Assembly (NCBI RefSeq): GCF_021789315.1
Contig: NZ_CP084561.1
Span: forward strand, 2,170,001 to 2,234,000
Direction: 5' to 3'
DNA length: 64,000 nt
From: Arthrobacter sp. FW305-BF8
GTDB taxonomy: Bacteria; Actinomycetota; Actinomycetes; Actinomycetales; Micrococcaceae
In this document: one piece after another, positions 9,217-18,424 of the stretch
Layout of the letters: each line of letters starts with the position of its first letter
Numbering within the stretch: position 1 is the first letter of the stretch
The notes under the pieces: generated by a model
The model's database searches: none
The model's input: only the letters and a program-made list of their open reading frames with translations
What the model was told of the DNA's origin: nothing
Program-made: the position numbers and the translations under genes

Positions 9217-10761
9217 TTACTGGGGGAACCAGCCGGTGGCAGCGGGACGCAGGTTTTGGTACACATGCTTGATCTCCTGGTACTCGGCCATTCCGGTCGG
9301 CCCGAGTTCCCGTCCGGTGCCGGACTGCTTCATTCCGCCCCATTCGGCCTGGGGCAGGTAGGGGTGGAAGTCATTGATCCAGATGGTGCCGTGACGCAAC
9401 CGGGCGGCCACCCGCTGGGAGCGTCCGGCGTCCTGGCTCCAGACCGCCCCTGCCAGGCCGTAAATCGTGTCGTTGGCGAGGGCGACGGCCTCGTCCTCGC
9501 CGGTGAAGGTTTCCACGGTGACGACCGGGCCGAAAGCCTCTTCCGTCAGTACCGTCATGCCGCTGTGGACGTTGTCCAGGACGGTGGGGAGGTAGTAGTA
9601 GCCGCCCACCAGTTCGTCCGTTCCCCATCGGCCTCCGCAGCGCAGGCGCGCGCCCTCGGCCAGGCCGGCTTCCACGTAGGCTGTGACCTTGTCCCGGTGG
9701 GCTGCCGAGATCAATGGCCCGGCGTCCGCATCGGCGTCGAAGGGTCCGCCAAGGCGGATGTTCTCGGCCCGACGCACCAGCTCGTCCACGAAAGCCTCTG
9801 CTATGGACTCCTCCACGATCAGGCGGGCGCCGGCCGAGCAGACCTGTCCCGAATGGACAAAGGCGGCGTTGAGGGCATTGTCCACGGCGGCATCGAAGTC
9901 GGCGTCCGCGAAGACGACGTTGGGATTCTTCCCTCCCAGCTCCAGCGCTACTTTCTTGACAGTGTCTGCCGCCTGAACAGCGATCATCTTGCCCGTGGTC
10001 AGGCCGCCGGTGAACGAGACCATGTCCACGTCCGGATGGCTTGCCAACGGTGCTCCGACGACGGCGCCCGGGCCGAGTACCAGGTTGGCCACTCCAAGTG
10101 GGAGGCCTACTTCGTCCAGGACCTGCATCAGCAGTATCGCCGTGTGCGGTGTGAGCTCCGCGGGTTTCAGGATGAACGTGTTCCCGGCGGCCAGCGCCGG
10201 CGCGACCTTCCATGCTGCCTGCAGCAGGGGGTAGTTCCACGGCGTGATCAGGCCGCATACTCCGACCGGCTCATGGACGATTCTGCTCACGACGTCAGGA
10301 TTACCGGCATCGACAACCCGGCCCGCCTGCTGGCCAGCGAGCTTCCCGAAGTAGGTGAAGCACGCGGCAACATCGTCCATGTCAATCTCTGATTCCACCA
10401 GGCGCTTTCCTGTATCCAGGGACTCCGCCCGGGCGAATTCGTCCTTGCGCTCCCGCAGGCGTCGTGCCACAGCCAGGAGGAGGTCTCCGCGTTCAGGCTC
10501 CGGCACCGAGGACCAGAGACCCGCGTCATGGGCGGCTTTGGCCGCCTGGATCGCGACGACGGTGTCCGCTTCCCCGGCCTCGGCAACGGGCCCGACTACA
10601 GACCCGTCTGCGGGACAGGTGATAGTGCGTGTTCCTCCTGCCTGTGGGGCGACCCATCGGCCTGCGATGAACAAGGTCTCCGCTGCCGCAGGGGATCCCG
10701 CGGCCGCTACAAGCTCAGCCTCGGCATGTGCTGACTCTTCGCCGACATACGTTCCAGACAT
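9217..10761 (-). CDS. betB: Aldehyde dehydrogenase, probably betaine aldehyde dehydrogenase
   Basis: A 514-residue NAD(P)-dependent aldehyde dehydrogenase of usual length. It has the cofactor region PWNYPLLQAAWKVAPALAAGN, the catalytic glutamate in LELGGKNPN and the catalytic cysteine in HSGQVCSAG; the C-terminal WGGMKQSGTGRELG is also typical. The start at 10761 is supported by AGGAAGGACTCT directly upstream. It sits immediately before choline oxidase on the same strand, which makes betaine aldehyde the most likely substrate. Choline oxidase can do both steps itself, so this enzyme may pull the released aldehyde through or act on another alcohol-derived aldehyde. Confidence 0.85.
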   Translation of the reverse strand: MSGTYVGEESAHAEAELVAAAGSPAAAETLFIAGRWVAPQAGGTRTITCPADGSVVGPVAEAGEADTVVAIQAAKAAHDAGLWSSVPEPERGDLLLAVARRLRERKDEFARAESLDTGKRLVESEIDMDDVAACFTYFGKLAGQQAGRVVDAGNPDVVSRIVHEPVGVCGLITPWNYPLLQAAWKVAPALAAGNTFILKPAELTPHTAILLMQVLDEVGLPLGVANLVLGPGAVVGAPLASHPDVDMVSFTGGLTTGKMIAVQAADTVKKVALELGGKNPNVVFADADFDAAVDNALNAAFVHSGQVCSAGARLIVEESIAEAFVDELVRRAENIRLGGPFDADADAGPLISAAHRDKVTAYVEAGLAEGARLRCGGRWGTDELVGGYYYLPTVLDNVHSGMTVLTEEAFGPVVTVETFTGEDEAVALANDTIYGLAGAVWSQDAGRSQRVAARLRHGTIWINDFHPYLPQAEWGGMKQSGTGRELGPTGMAEYQEIKHVYQNLRPAATGWFPQ

Positions 10762-10884
10762 AGAGTCCTTCCTATACATAAAGTTTGGTGCTCACGGGGA
10801 GGGCGCGTTGCATGCACGTCAGGAGAGCTACTCGGCGGAGCCCTGCGTGCATTAGGGGAGGATGCTCACCTGCCCGCCTTCGGG

Positions 10885-13239
10885 TTACTGGTGGGCCAGT
10901 GCCATGCGCTGTCGGTCTGCAGCCGTGAGGTGCTGGTTGTGATCGTCATCATGCAGGTCAATGCGCACGGTATGCATCGTGCCGGTGAACGCGTTATCCA
11001 CCGGGAGGTAGTCATCGGTGACCGGGGTTCCGCGGTCGACGCCGATGTTGAGCGTCTCGTCGAAGGAGAAGTAGTAGGCGGTGGTCTGGTCCACCCTGCC
11101 CTTGCCGACGACCCTGCCATCAGCAGCGAGCCGGATTTCCGCGCCCTGGCCGATGCCGCCGCCGTCGTAGTGGAATTCCATGCTAAGTTCCTGGGGGCCA
11201 GGGACGAGTGCCTCGTCGGAACGGACGATGTAGAGGTCCCGCCCGTAGCAGTTGTGGGCGTAGCTGAGGCGCCCGTCTGCCACGTACAGGGACCAGCCGC
11301 CGAAACGGCCGCCCTGGGCTATCAGGACACCTTCGGCTCCACCTTCCGGGACGTCAACCCGGGCGGTCACGCTGTGCGACCTGTTCTTCACGTTCAGGGT
11401 GGTCTCTTCGGTGAAGCGGCCCATGCCGGCACGGTAGGTCACTGTTGTCCGGTCGCCGAGCAGGTCGATCCGTCCGGCGACTTCGGGGTTTTCCCGCTCG
11501 GTGACCCGGTCATCGAGGGGGAAGACGTTGTATTTGCTGGCTTCGATGAGGAAGAGCTGCTGGAGTTCCCGCAGCTTCTCCGGGTACTTGTCGGCGAGGT
11601 TGTGGGCCTGGCTCCAGTCGTTCCGGATGTTGTAGAGCTCCCAGATGTCCTCGTCGAAGGAGGGCAGCCCTTCGGGGACCATTTCCCATGGTGTGCCGTG
11701 GCGGGTCACCGCCGTCCAGCCTTCGTGGTAGATGCTGCGGTTGCCACACATTTCGAAGTACTGGGTGCGCCTGCGGTCTTCGGCGTCGGGTGTGTTGAAG
11801 GTGTACAGCATGCTGGTGCCTTCGATGGGCTGCTGCGTCACGCCGTTGACCGTGACCGGGTGGGGGATTCCGGCCGCTTCGAAAATGGTCGGGGCGATGT
11901 CGATGACGTGATGGTACTGGTGCCGCACACCGCCGCCGTGCCGGATCCCATTGCCCCAGCGCATGATCATGCCGTCGCGGGTGCCGCCGAGGTGGGAGGC
12001 GACCTGCTTGGTCCACTGGTAGGGAGTATTCATGGCCAGGGCCCACCCGACCGGGTAGATGGCGTAGGTGGTGGCGTCGCCGAGGGCGTCGAGTTCCTGT
12101 GCCATGGCTTCGGTGCTGTCTTTGAAGCCGTGTCCTACCAGGTGCTCGCGCATGGTGCCTTCGATGCCGCCCTCACCGGAAGCGCCATTGTCCCCGAGGA
12201 TGTAGATGAAGAGGGTGTTATCGAGCTCCCCGATTTCGTCCAGGGCGTCAACGAAGCGTCCGACCTGGACGTCGGTGTGTTCGGCGAACCCGGCGTAGGT
12301 TTCCATGAAGGAGGCTGCCACCTGGTGCTCGGTGTCGTTGAGTTCGTCCCAGTGCGGGACGACGTCGGCCCAGGGGCTTAGTTCGGCGGAGTCGGGGACG
12401 ACGCCCAGTTCCTTCTGCCGGGCCAGCGTCGATTCGCGTTGGGCGTCCCAGCCATGGTCGAAGCGGCCACGGTACTTGTCCTTCCACTCGGGAGCGACGT
12501 GGAACGGTCCGTGGGTGGCGCCGAAGGCGATGTAGCTGAAGAACGGCTTCTCCGGGGTGAGTGTCTTCTGGGTCTGGACCCAGTTGATTGCCTGGTCCAC
12601 GAGGTCCTCGGAGAGGTGGTAGCCGTCTTCGGGCCGCTGCGAAGGCTCCACCGGTGTCGTGCCGTCAAAGAGCTGCGGGTACCAGTGGTTCATCTCGGCA
12701 CCCATGAACCCGTAGAACTTATCGAACCCCTCCCCGATGGGCCAGCGGTCAAAGGGCCCTGACGGGCTGACCTCGCGGGGCGGGGTCTGGTGCCACTTGC
12801 CGAACGCCGCGGTGCTGTAACCGTTCGCGCTGAGGGTCTGGGCGATGGTGGCGGCACTGTCGGGACGGAATCCCGTGTAACCGGGGGTGGAGGTGCTCAT
12901 CTCGGTGGTCACGCCCATGCCCACGGAGTGGTGGTTCCGCCCCGTCATCAGGGCCTGCCGCGTGGGGGAGCACAGTGCTGTGACGTGGAAGCGGCTGTAG
13001 CGCAGCCCTTCGTCGGACAGCTTCTCCGCTGTCGGCATCTCGCATGGGCCGCCGAAGGCACTCGAAGCGCCGAAGCCCATGTCATCGATGAGGACGACCA
13101 CCACGTTAGGGGCGCCCTCCGGTGCCTGAAGAGGGGCGACGGGCGTGAAGGGTGCCTCTTGCTGATGTATTCCCATGGCCGCCGTGACCGGCTGGCTCCT
13201 CCGCGCGGGGATGGGAAGTATTTCGCGGATTTCACTCAT
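10885..13239 (-). CDS. Large arylsulfatase (formylglycine-dependent)
   Basis: A 784-residue type I sulfatase. Metal-binding aspartates are in VVVLIDDMGFG (D52, D53) and the nucleophile motif CSPTRQALMTGR begins at C90, the cysteine FGE converts. Further sulfatase features are FGKWH near residue 155 and the alkaline-phosphatase-fold block ending ILGDNGASGEGG. The last 220 residues form a beta-rich C-terminal region, as in the long actinobacterial arylsulfatases of about 780 residues (AtsA/AtsD group). No signal peptide is visible, so it is probably cytoplasmic and dependent on an importer. AGGAG lies nine bases before the ATG. It is placed between an MFS transporter and the betaine-forming enzymes. 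It is not a BetC-type choline sulfatase by length or motif. Confidence 0.92.
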   Translation of the reverse strand: MSEIREILPIPARRSQPVTAAMGIHQQEAPFTPVAPLQAPEGAPNVVVVLIDDMGFGASSAFGGPCEMPTAEKLSDEGLRYSRFHVTALCSPTRQALMTGRNHHSVGMGVTTEMSTSTPGYTGFRPDSAATIAQTLSANGYSTAAFGKWHQTPPREVSPSGPFDRWPIGEGFDKFYGFMGAEMNHWYPQLFDGTTPVEPSQRPEDGYHLSEDLVDQAINWVQTQKTLTPEKPFFSYIAFGATHGPFHVAPEWKDKYRGRFDHGWDAQRESTLARQKELGVVPDSAELSPWADVVPHWDELNDTEHQVAASFMETYAGFAEHTDVQVGRFVDALDEIGELDNTLFIYILGDNGASGEGGIEGTMREHLVGHGFKDSTEAMAQELDALGDATTYAIYPVGWALAMNTPYQWTKQVASHLGGTRDGMIMRWGNGIRHGGGVRHQYHHVIDIAPTIFEAAGIPHPVTVNGVTQQPIEGTSMLYTFNTPDAEDRRRTQYFEMCGNRSIYHEGWTAVTRHGTPWEMVPEGLPSFDEDIWELYNIRNDWSQAHNLADKYPEKLRELQQLFLIEASKYNVFPLDDRVTERENPEVAGRIDLLGDRTTVTYRAGMGRFTEETTLNVKNRSHSVTARVDVPEGGAEGVLIAQGGRFGGWSLYVADGRLSYAHNCYGRDLYIVRSDEALVPGPQELSMEFHYDGGGIGQGAEIRLAADGRVVGKGRVDQTTAYYFSFDETLNIGVDRGTPVTDDYLPVDNAFTGTMHTVRIDLHDDDHNQHLTAADRQRMALAHQ

Positions 13240-13294
13240 GGTGGCTTGCTCCTGTTGTAGGTCTGCAGAGTTTTTGATCAGTCTTGCCGGCAGC

Positions 13295-14677
13295 TCAGAA
13301 ACCCGAGCTGACCTTTGAGGTCGTGGTCGGTGTGGAGGGCACCACCTCGATGGCGCCGGTCTCTTCCAGGGAGCGGCTGCGGGTCTCTTCTGCCCAGGCG
13401 ATGCAGGCAAGGAAGCCGACGAAGGTGATACCGGCCCCGATGAACATGGTTGCCGAGGTGCCCAGGGTGACCAGTGAGACCGGGACGAGGAACGTGCCGA
13501 CTGCTGCCCCGAACCGTGTCAGGGCGACGGCGACGCCGACAGCCGCGGCACGGATCCTGGTCGGGAACAGTTCGTTGGGGTAGGCCCATTCGAGGATGCT
13601 GGGGCCACCGGAGAAGAGAGCGTAGAGGCTGAAGAAGGCAACAATGAGGGGGCCGGGTGCGTTGGTCCACACGCCGAGCGCGATCAGTGGGAGCACCATG
13701 AGTCCAAAGGACCAGATGATCGTCCTGCGCCGCCCGATGGTTTCCAGGAGCTTCATCGCGGGCAGGCACCCGAGCGCGAAGACCAGGTTGATGATCGCCG
13801 TCCCGAGATTGGCGAGGTTTCCTGCCCCCAGTCCCAGTGAACCGAGCAGTTGCGGACCGAAGGTGAGCAGTGCGAACAGGGGGATGATGGCGCAGGTGAA
13901 GAAGACGATGATGAACAGCATGCGGCGCAGGTAGATTCCGCGGAAGAGGTCGATGATGTTACCGCGCGATTCCACGGTCCGAGGCAGGCTGCCGGTCAGC
14001 TCTTCGGCGGTAACTCGGACGTGGAGGGAGTTCTCGATTACCTGGCGGGCTTCGTCCACCCGTCCGGCCCCTACCAACCACCGTGGCGATTCAGGGGTGC
14101 CAATGCGGAGCAGGAAAACGATGAGTGCCAGGACGGCGCCGCTGCCCAACATCCAGCGCCAGCCGTCGCTGCCCATGAATTCGTTGATCAGGTATCCCAC
14201 GAGGTAGGCCAGGGATGCGCCGATGTACCAAATAATGATGACCGCGCTGAACATTCCGGCGCGCCGCTTCCGGGGAAGCCATTCAGAAAGCAGTGAGGTC
14301 GCGATGGGGTAGTCCGCGGCGATGGCGGCGCCAATGATGAATCGGAGTGCGATCAGCTGCCAGGCTTCGGTAGCTACTACCGAGAGGGCCGATGCGACGA
14401 CGAGCACGAGCAGGTCGAGGGTGTACATGGGCTTGCGACCGATGCGGTCAGTGAGCGGGCCGCAAATCAGGCCACCGAAAAACATCCCGATAAGGGAGGC
14501 AACGCCGATCGTTGCTTCGACTCCCGTGTCCAGGTGCATGTTGCCGGTGATCCCGGGCAACGCGATCCCAACAATGGCGAGCAGGTAGCCATCAAGTAAG
14601 GGGCCGCCGGAACATGCGGCCGTGAGTTTGCGGTGGAAACCTCTGACAGGGGCATCATCAACAGCAGTGAAACTCAT
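13295..14677 (-). CDS. MFS transporter, first gene of the sulfatase cluster
   Basis: A 460-residue major facilitator protein with about 12 membrane segments. The loop 2-3 motif GPLTDRIGRKPMYT and the inner motif WLPRKRRAG, with an RIRAAAVGVA stretch in the second half, fit the metabolite:H+ symporter/sugar-porter branch. Start at 14677 is chosen because GAGGATC lies nine bases upstream; a TTG at 14692 is less likely. It lies 55 bases before the sulfatase and leads the cluster, so it probably imports the sulfate ester. The 700-base upstream region shared with a divergent IclR gene holds a strong inverted repeat. Confidence 0.88.
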   Translation of the reverse strand: MSFTAVDDAPVRGFHRKLTAACSGGPLLDGYLLAIVGIALPGITGNMHLDTGVEATIGVASLIGMFFGGLICGPLTDRIGRKPMYTLDLLVLVVASALSVVATEAWQLIALRFIIGAAIAADYPIATSLLSEWLPRKRRAGMFSAVIIIWYIGASLAYLVGYLINEFMGSDGWRWMLGSGAVLALIVFLLRIGTPESPRWLVGAGRVDEARQVIENSLHVRVTAEELTGSLPRTVESRGNIIDLFRGIYLRRMLFIIVFFTCAIIPLFALLTFGPQLLGSLGLGAGNLANLGTAIINLVFALGCLPAMKLLETIGRRRTIIWSFGLMVLPLIALGVWTNAPGPLIVAFFSLYALFSGGPSILEWAYPNELFPTRIRAAAVGVAVALTRFGAAVGTFLVPVSLVTLGTSATMFIGAGITFVGFLACIAWAEETRSRSLEETGAIEVVPSTPTTTSKVSSGF

Positions 14678-15378
14678 GGAAATGATCCTCAAAATTAGTT
14701 GTTAGCTGCGCCTCTTGCATAGTTCGAGCTCAGCCGGCAAGGGCAGGCAGGCCATGGACTTACTTCTCGAGCAGGCCTTTCATCAGTGCCCAATCAACAG
14801 GTTGACCTGCCATAGGGATGAGGGACAAGGGAAGGGTTGACTTAGCGGTCATCCGCTCCATCGCGGATGCAGTGCTACAAAGGGTCTTCGATTTCTGTTC
14901 GGTACGCGTATCGGGGTTGCGCCTTCCGCAACCCGCGCTTTCAGTGTTACCCGAATCACTGCGGTCGTCAAGATTTTTTACGGCGAATCAATGACTGTTT
15001 CTTTGAGGAGGGGGTCCGTCCTTGAACTTGCTTTGCGGGGTAACAGTCGCAAGCCGGTGCCATTGGCGGAGATTACCGACCAGCTGGAGCCGGGGCAGCC
15101 AGCGCTCCAAATGTAGTAGTAGCATCCGGCTTGGTGTCCATTTGACACAAAGCGCAGGACTGAAGATGCCTGCCGGAAGCAGCAGGGGCTGGCTGTCCCC
15201 ATTTTCTGGGTCGGTGACAAGACGCGCGCTGGGGGAGCCCGGCATTCGGCCGCAGCGGGTGCTGCTCGACACATATGCGAGATAGCAGTCCATCACGAAA
15301 TGCATACCCTGAGGGACATGCTCCAAAGCGCTCTTTCTCTGTCCTGCGAACTGGGGGCTTGGGTGAGAGTATGAAGTC
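14678..15378. other. Divergent control region between MFS and IclR genes
   Basis: No gene seen. It holds the 14914-14934 inverted repeat on the MFS side and a TTGACA-like hexamer near 15150. Its length (700 bases) is more than a promoter pair needs, so part of it may be decayed sequence. Confidence 0.5.
14914..14934. promoter_or_regulatory. Inverted repeat, likely IclR-type operator
   Basis: GGGTTGCG, five bases, CGCAACCC: a perfect 8-5-8 dyad about 235 bases upstream of the transporter start and in the region shared with the divergent IclR gene. IclR proteins bind short dyads in such intergenic regions. Assignment is by position and symmetry only. Confidence 0.5.
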
Positions 15379-16188
15379 ATGGCCATTTCAGTACGTGACG
15401 TTGGCACGAATTCCAACGGGTACCTTCAGGGGGGAAGTCTTCAGTCAGTTGATCGTGCCATTACAGTCCTGAAGATTCTGGCCCGGGCTGGCAGTGCCGG
15501 CGTCACTGAAGTCGCAGAGGAGATGGGAGTCCACAAGTCGACAATTTCCCGGCTTCTCCGCGCATTGGAAGCACAAGGAATGGCACAGAGCAGCGGGAGA
15601 GGCAGGTATCAACTCGGACTTGGCATCCTGCATCTGGCAAACTCGATACCGGTGCGGCTCGATCTGGCCAAGGAAGCGCGCCCCGTCCTGGAAGCCCTCG
15701 CCGCTAAATTCGGGGAAACCGTCAACCTGGCCGTTTTGAACTCGAACCACGTGGTTAACATCGACGAAGCGTTCGGGCCCTCCAGGCTGGGTACCAAGAA
15801 CTGGATGGGACTTCTTACGCCCATTCACGCTACTTCAAGCGGAAAAGTCTTTCTGGCCTCACTGTCTGCCGCGGAGCGCGACCGCATGCTCAATGAATCC
15901 GGTATGCCCGCATTAACAAACCAGACCATCACCTCGCGGCAGGAACTGGAGGCGGAAGTGGCGGCAGCGGCGAAATTAGGCTATGCGACGGTGCAAGGTG
16001 AACTCGAGGACGGACTTAACGGCATTGCCGTCCCTATCCATGGCCACCAGGGAACTGTCATTGGGGCGGTAAGCATCTCTGGCCCGTCTTTCAGGTTCGA
16101 ACCTGAAAAACAGGCTGGGCTGATCGAAGCGCTTAAGCAGGCAGGCCTGAACATAGGTGAAAAGATGGGTTACCGCCTTAGCTCCTGA
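15379..16188 (+). CDS. IclR-family transcriptional regulator
   Basis: A 269-residue protein of standard IclR length. A winged helix-turn-helix spans about residues 22-80 (SVDRAITVLKILA to GRYQLGLG). The effector-binding domain follows, ending LKQAGLNIGEKMGYRL. The domain includes GMPALTNQTITS and the AVPIHGHQGTVIGAVSISGP core typical of the family. It faces away from the MFS-sulfatase-ALDH-CodA cluster across a 700-base control region, so it most likely controls that cluster in response to the transported substrate or a breakdown product. Whether it activates or represses cannot be told. Confidence 0.9.
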   Translation: MAISVRDVGTNSNGYLQGGSLQSVDRAITVLKILARAGSAGVTEVAEEMGVHKSTISRLLRALEAQGMAQSSGRGRYQLGLGILHLANSIPVRLDLAKEARPVLEALAAKFGETVNLAVLNSNHVVNIDEAFGPSRLGTKNWMGLLTPIHATSSGKVFLASLSAAERDRMLNESGMPALTNQTITSRQELEAEVAAAAKLGYATVQGELEDGLNGIAVPIHGHQGTVIGAVSISGPSFRFEPEKQAGLIEALKQAGLNIGEKMGYRLSS

Positions 16189-16289
16189 GCGAACAGGGAA
16201 ACGGGTTTAAAATCACGCGCCACATCACCTGTCACCACTTCCAGAATGGTGCGCCCGTCCACATCTGCTGGCACCACCAATCCAGTCGC

Positions 16290-16324
16290 AAGGAACGCCG
16301 ATAATGGACCTTCCGTCAAGCTGG
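16290..16324 (+). repeat. Copy 2 of the 38-bp dispersed repeat
   Basis: AAGGAACGCCGATAATGG then ACCTTCCGTCAAGCTGG. About 45 bases separate it from the stop codon end of a resolvase fragment; the same arrangement recurs at 18342-18673. Confidence 0.8.
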
Positions 16325-16368
16325 TTTGGCTGTTGATTGGGTCAGCGGCTGGCACGACAGGGAGGGTG

Positions 16369-16572
16369 TCAGGACAGTTTGGCCTGGCGCAGGTATTGGT
16401 AGACGGTTTCCCGGCTGATGCCGTAGTCGCTGGCGAGGACGGATTTGGGGATGCCATTCGCTGCCCGCTGGACCACCTCCGCCGGCCGTTCCGGTGTGAC
16501 GGTCCCGACGAAAATCAGGAGATCAGTTTCGTCCAGAAGACCGTAGGTGGGGCGGGGGCGCCCACCAGGCAT
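16369..16572 (-). pseudogene. Serine recombinase (resolvase) C-terminal fragment
   Basis: Only the last 45 or so residues are recognisable: TVTPERPAEVVQRAANGIPK followed by the DNA-binding helix-turn-helix SVLASDYGISRETVYQYLRQ. This is the C-terminal HTH_7 domain of Tn3-type resolvases. The catalytic serine domain is absent, and the upstream residues are unrelated. A near-identical C-terminus recurs at 18425-18673 with the same downstream flank, so the two are copies of one element end. Confidence 0.8.
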
Positions 16573-16746
16573 GAGGGATACGCACTACTGACGGTCCCAG
16601 GGGAGTCGGCATTTGCCTGCGTTTCGACCGGCATTTGTGTCCCCGGGAGGGCTTGACCTGGTCACTTGGTCTGTTTTCCAGCTGTGAGGCGTTGGCAGGA
16701 AGCGCCGCGACACGTGCGCATCCCCCTGCCATGCCGTTCATGGCAA

Positions 16747-17592
16747 TTAGGGACGCTTTGCCCTGAGTTGTTGGGTGATTTCTGCTGATCGGTCCACCGT
16801 TGCACGGGCCCCTTCGGTGATGATGCCGGGCGTGCCCCGCTCATCGAAAACGGCAAGGGCGCGAAGGGTGATGCTGTCGGGGCCGGCCATGGTCTTGCGC
16901 AGGGCGGAGGCATCGGCGCCGGGTTCAGCGAGCATCAGGCCCGCGCCTGCCACCGTTTCACGGGCCAGAAGAACGGACAGTTCCGGGTCGAGGCCCAGTT
17001 CTGCACCTGCGGCAGCCATGGCTTCGGCCAAATAGTAAGCGTAGGCCGGGCCTGAGCCGCTAATGGCCGAAACAGCGTTTACCTGCTCCTCCGGCACCTC
17101 CACAACAGTGCCTGTGCCTTCGAGAATGCCTTTGACTTGGCCCAACTGCTCAGGGCCGCAGTGGCTGCCGGGAGTAAGTGCTACAACCCCGCGTCCCAGC
17201 TTGATGGGTGTGTTGGGCAGGGCCCGGATCACTGGCTGGCCTTGGGGCAAGGCAGCTTCCAGCTGCGTCAGGGTCACGGCTGCGGCCACGCTAACGACCA
17301 CGGTTTCGGGTGCTAACGAGCTGCTGATCTCTCGGGCGAGATCGGCAATCCCTGCCGGTTTGACTCCGAGGATGACGACGTCGGCCCAAGTGGTCGCGCG
17401 CTTGTTGCTCTCGGGGTTTTCCTGCACGGCCATGGCGCTCAGGCCCGGATACCGGGAGTCCAGTTCAACCGCTCGTTCAGGGCGGCGGACCGTCACGATG
17501 ACTTCTTCCGGCGCTGTTCCGGCTTTCAGCAGGCCAGCCAGGATGGCTTCGTTCATCGATCCGCAGCCAAGGAATGCCGTTGTCATGCTCAT
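16747..17592 (-). CDS. proC: Pyrroline-5-carboxylate reductase
   Basis: A 281-residue protein of normal ProC length. It reduces pyrroline-5-carboxylate to proline with NAD(P)H, the last step of proline synthesis. The N-terminal dinucleotide-binding motif is FLGCGSMNEAIL (residues 7-18). The dimerisation/catalytic region contains the ProC signature with SAISGSGPAYAYYLAEAM (176-193), and GGTPG-like ERGTPGIITEGA lies near the end. The start at 17592 follows GGAAGGACCT; the ATG at 17586 is an alternative. It is flanked on both sides by the same truncated resolvase element, and with no proA/proB nearby it is probably an accessory copy linked to osmolyte metabolism. Confidence 0.92.
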   Translation of the reverse strand: MSMTTAFLGCGSMNEAILAGLLKAGTAPEEVIVTVRRPERAVELDSRYPGLSAMAVQENPESNKRATTWADVVILGVKPAGIADLAREISSSLAPETVVVSVAAAVTLTQLEAALPQGQPVIRALPNTPIKLGRGVVALTPGSHCGPEQLGQVKGILEGTGTVVEVPEEQVNAVSAISGSGPAYAYYLAEAMAAAGAELGLDPELSVLLARETVAGAGLMLAEPGADASALRKTMAGPDSITLRALAVFDERGTPGIITEGARATVDRSAEITQQLRAKRP

Positions 17593-18341
17593 AGGTCCTT
17601 CCGGGTTTGCTTGGGGCATAAGGGTAGCCGTTTGGGCAGGGAACGCCGAACGGCGGATTTGGTCAAGACAAAGGGAGGCGGAAGCCGTCCTCAATCTAAG
17701 GTCAGGCTCTTCTGCCGGATCAGCGGAAACCAGTCCAGCGGCCCCGCCACTGAGGGACCATCCATAGGCGACAAGTCGAAATTCGAAAAGTTCATTATAT
17801 TGACCTATATCTGGCAAGCCTTTCAGCATAGGAAGCAAAGCTTTCGCCCCTGGAAGTACCGGCCACTCTGATGCCCGCGAGAGGGGCCGTCGCAATGACG
17901 CTCCTGGGCCCATTTGCTGGCGTGGTTTCCCCCTCAGCCCGCGTGAGCTTGGGGTCAACAGGCATCATGTTTCTTGACCAACTTGGCCCCATGGCGATCC
18001 TTCGAATGCAGCTTCTGCTGGCGCAGCAGGTAGTTCGTGACGAGCGCATCCAGTTCCCAGATTCGTTGAGTTTCACCAGCTCTTCGGCGGTGCCGTAACG
18101 GTAGGAGCCGACGAGCTTTACCGACGGCTGGCGGCGGGCTGGAAGAACGCATGCTCGAAGATACCGATAGTGAAATGCTCTACCAGAGAGCGATGGACGG
18201 CTTCGAAGGCGACGCTGGACTGAACATGCAGCTCGGCCTCGCCCCCATGGAGTTCAGGGACTGGTTGGAGCCCTTCAACGACTCGGACGTTCCGGCCTGC
18301 GTACACTGACCACGCAGGCCAGGAGCCCCTGCGCCTAAGTG
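17593..18341. other. Gene-free stretch between proC and resolvase remnant
   Basis: No supportable gene. A plus frame at about 18150-18310 (LEDTDSEMLYQ, then FRDWLEPFNDSD) looks protein-like but is short and unrecognised. A similar EPF-containing stretch precedes the repeat copy at 21825, so it may belong to the repeat-carrying element. Confidence 0.4.
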
Positions 18342-18379
18342 CTTTTGGAACGCCGATAATGAGGATTCCGTCAAGCTGG
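18342..18379 (+). repeat. Copy 3 of the 38-bp dispersed repeat (reference copy)
   Basis: CTTTTGGAACGCCGATAATG followed by AGGATTCCGTCAAGCTGG. It lies 45 bases from the stop end of a resolvase fragment, as copy 2 does. Confidence 0.8.
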
Positions 18380-18424
18380 CTTGGCTGTTGTTTGCGTCAG
18401 CGGCTTGCTCGACAGGGGAGGGTG

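Noticed and set aside
9190..10392. Plus-strand frame of 400 codons
   Set aside because: Antisense to the aldehyde dehydrogenase; no domain in its translation.
10891..12381. Long plus-strand frame of 496 codons
   Set aside because: It is antisense to the arylsulfatase, whose motifs and start signal are clear. Long opposite frames are common in high-GC genes.
10885..13239. Choline sulfatase of the BetC type
   Set aside because: The protein is about 280 residues longer than BetC and its active-site context is that of the long arylsulfatases. Choline sulfate remains possible as substrate only from context.
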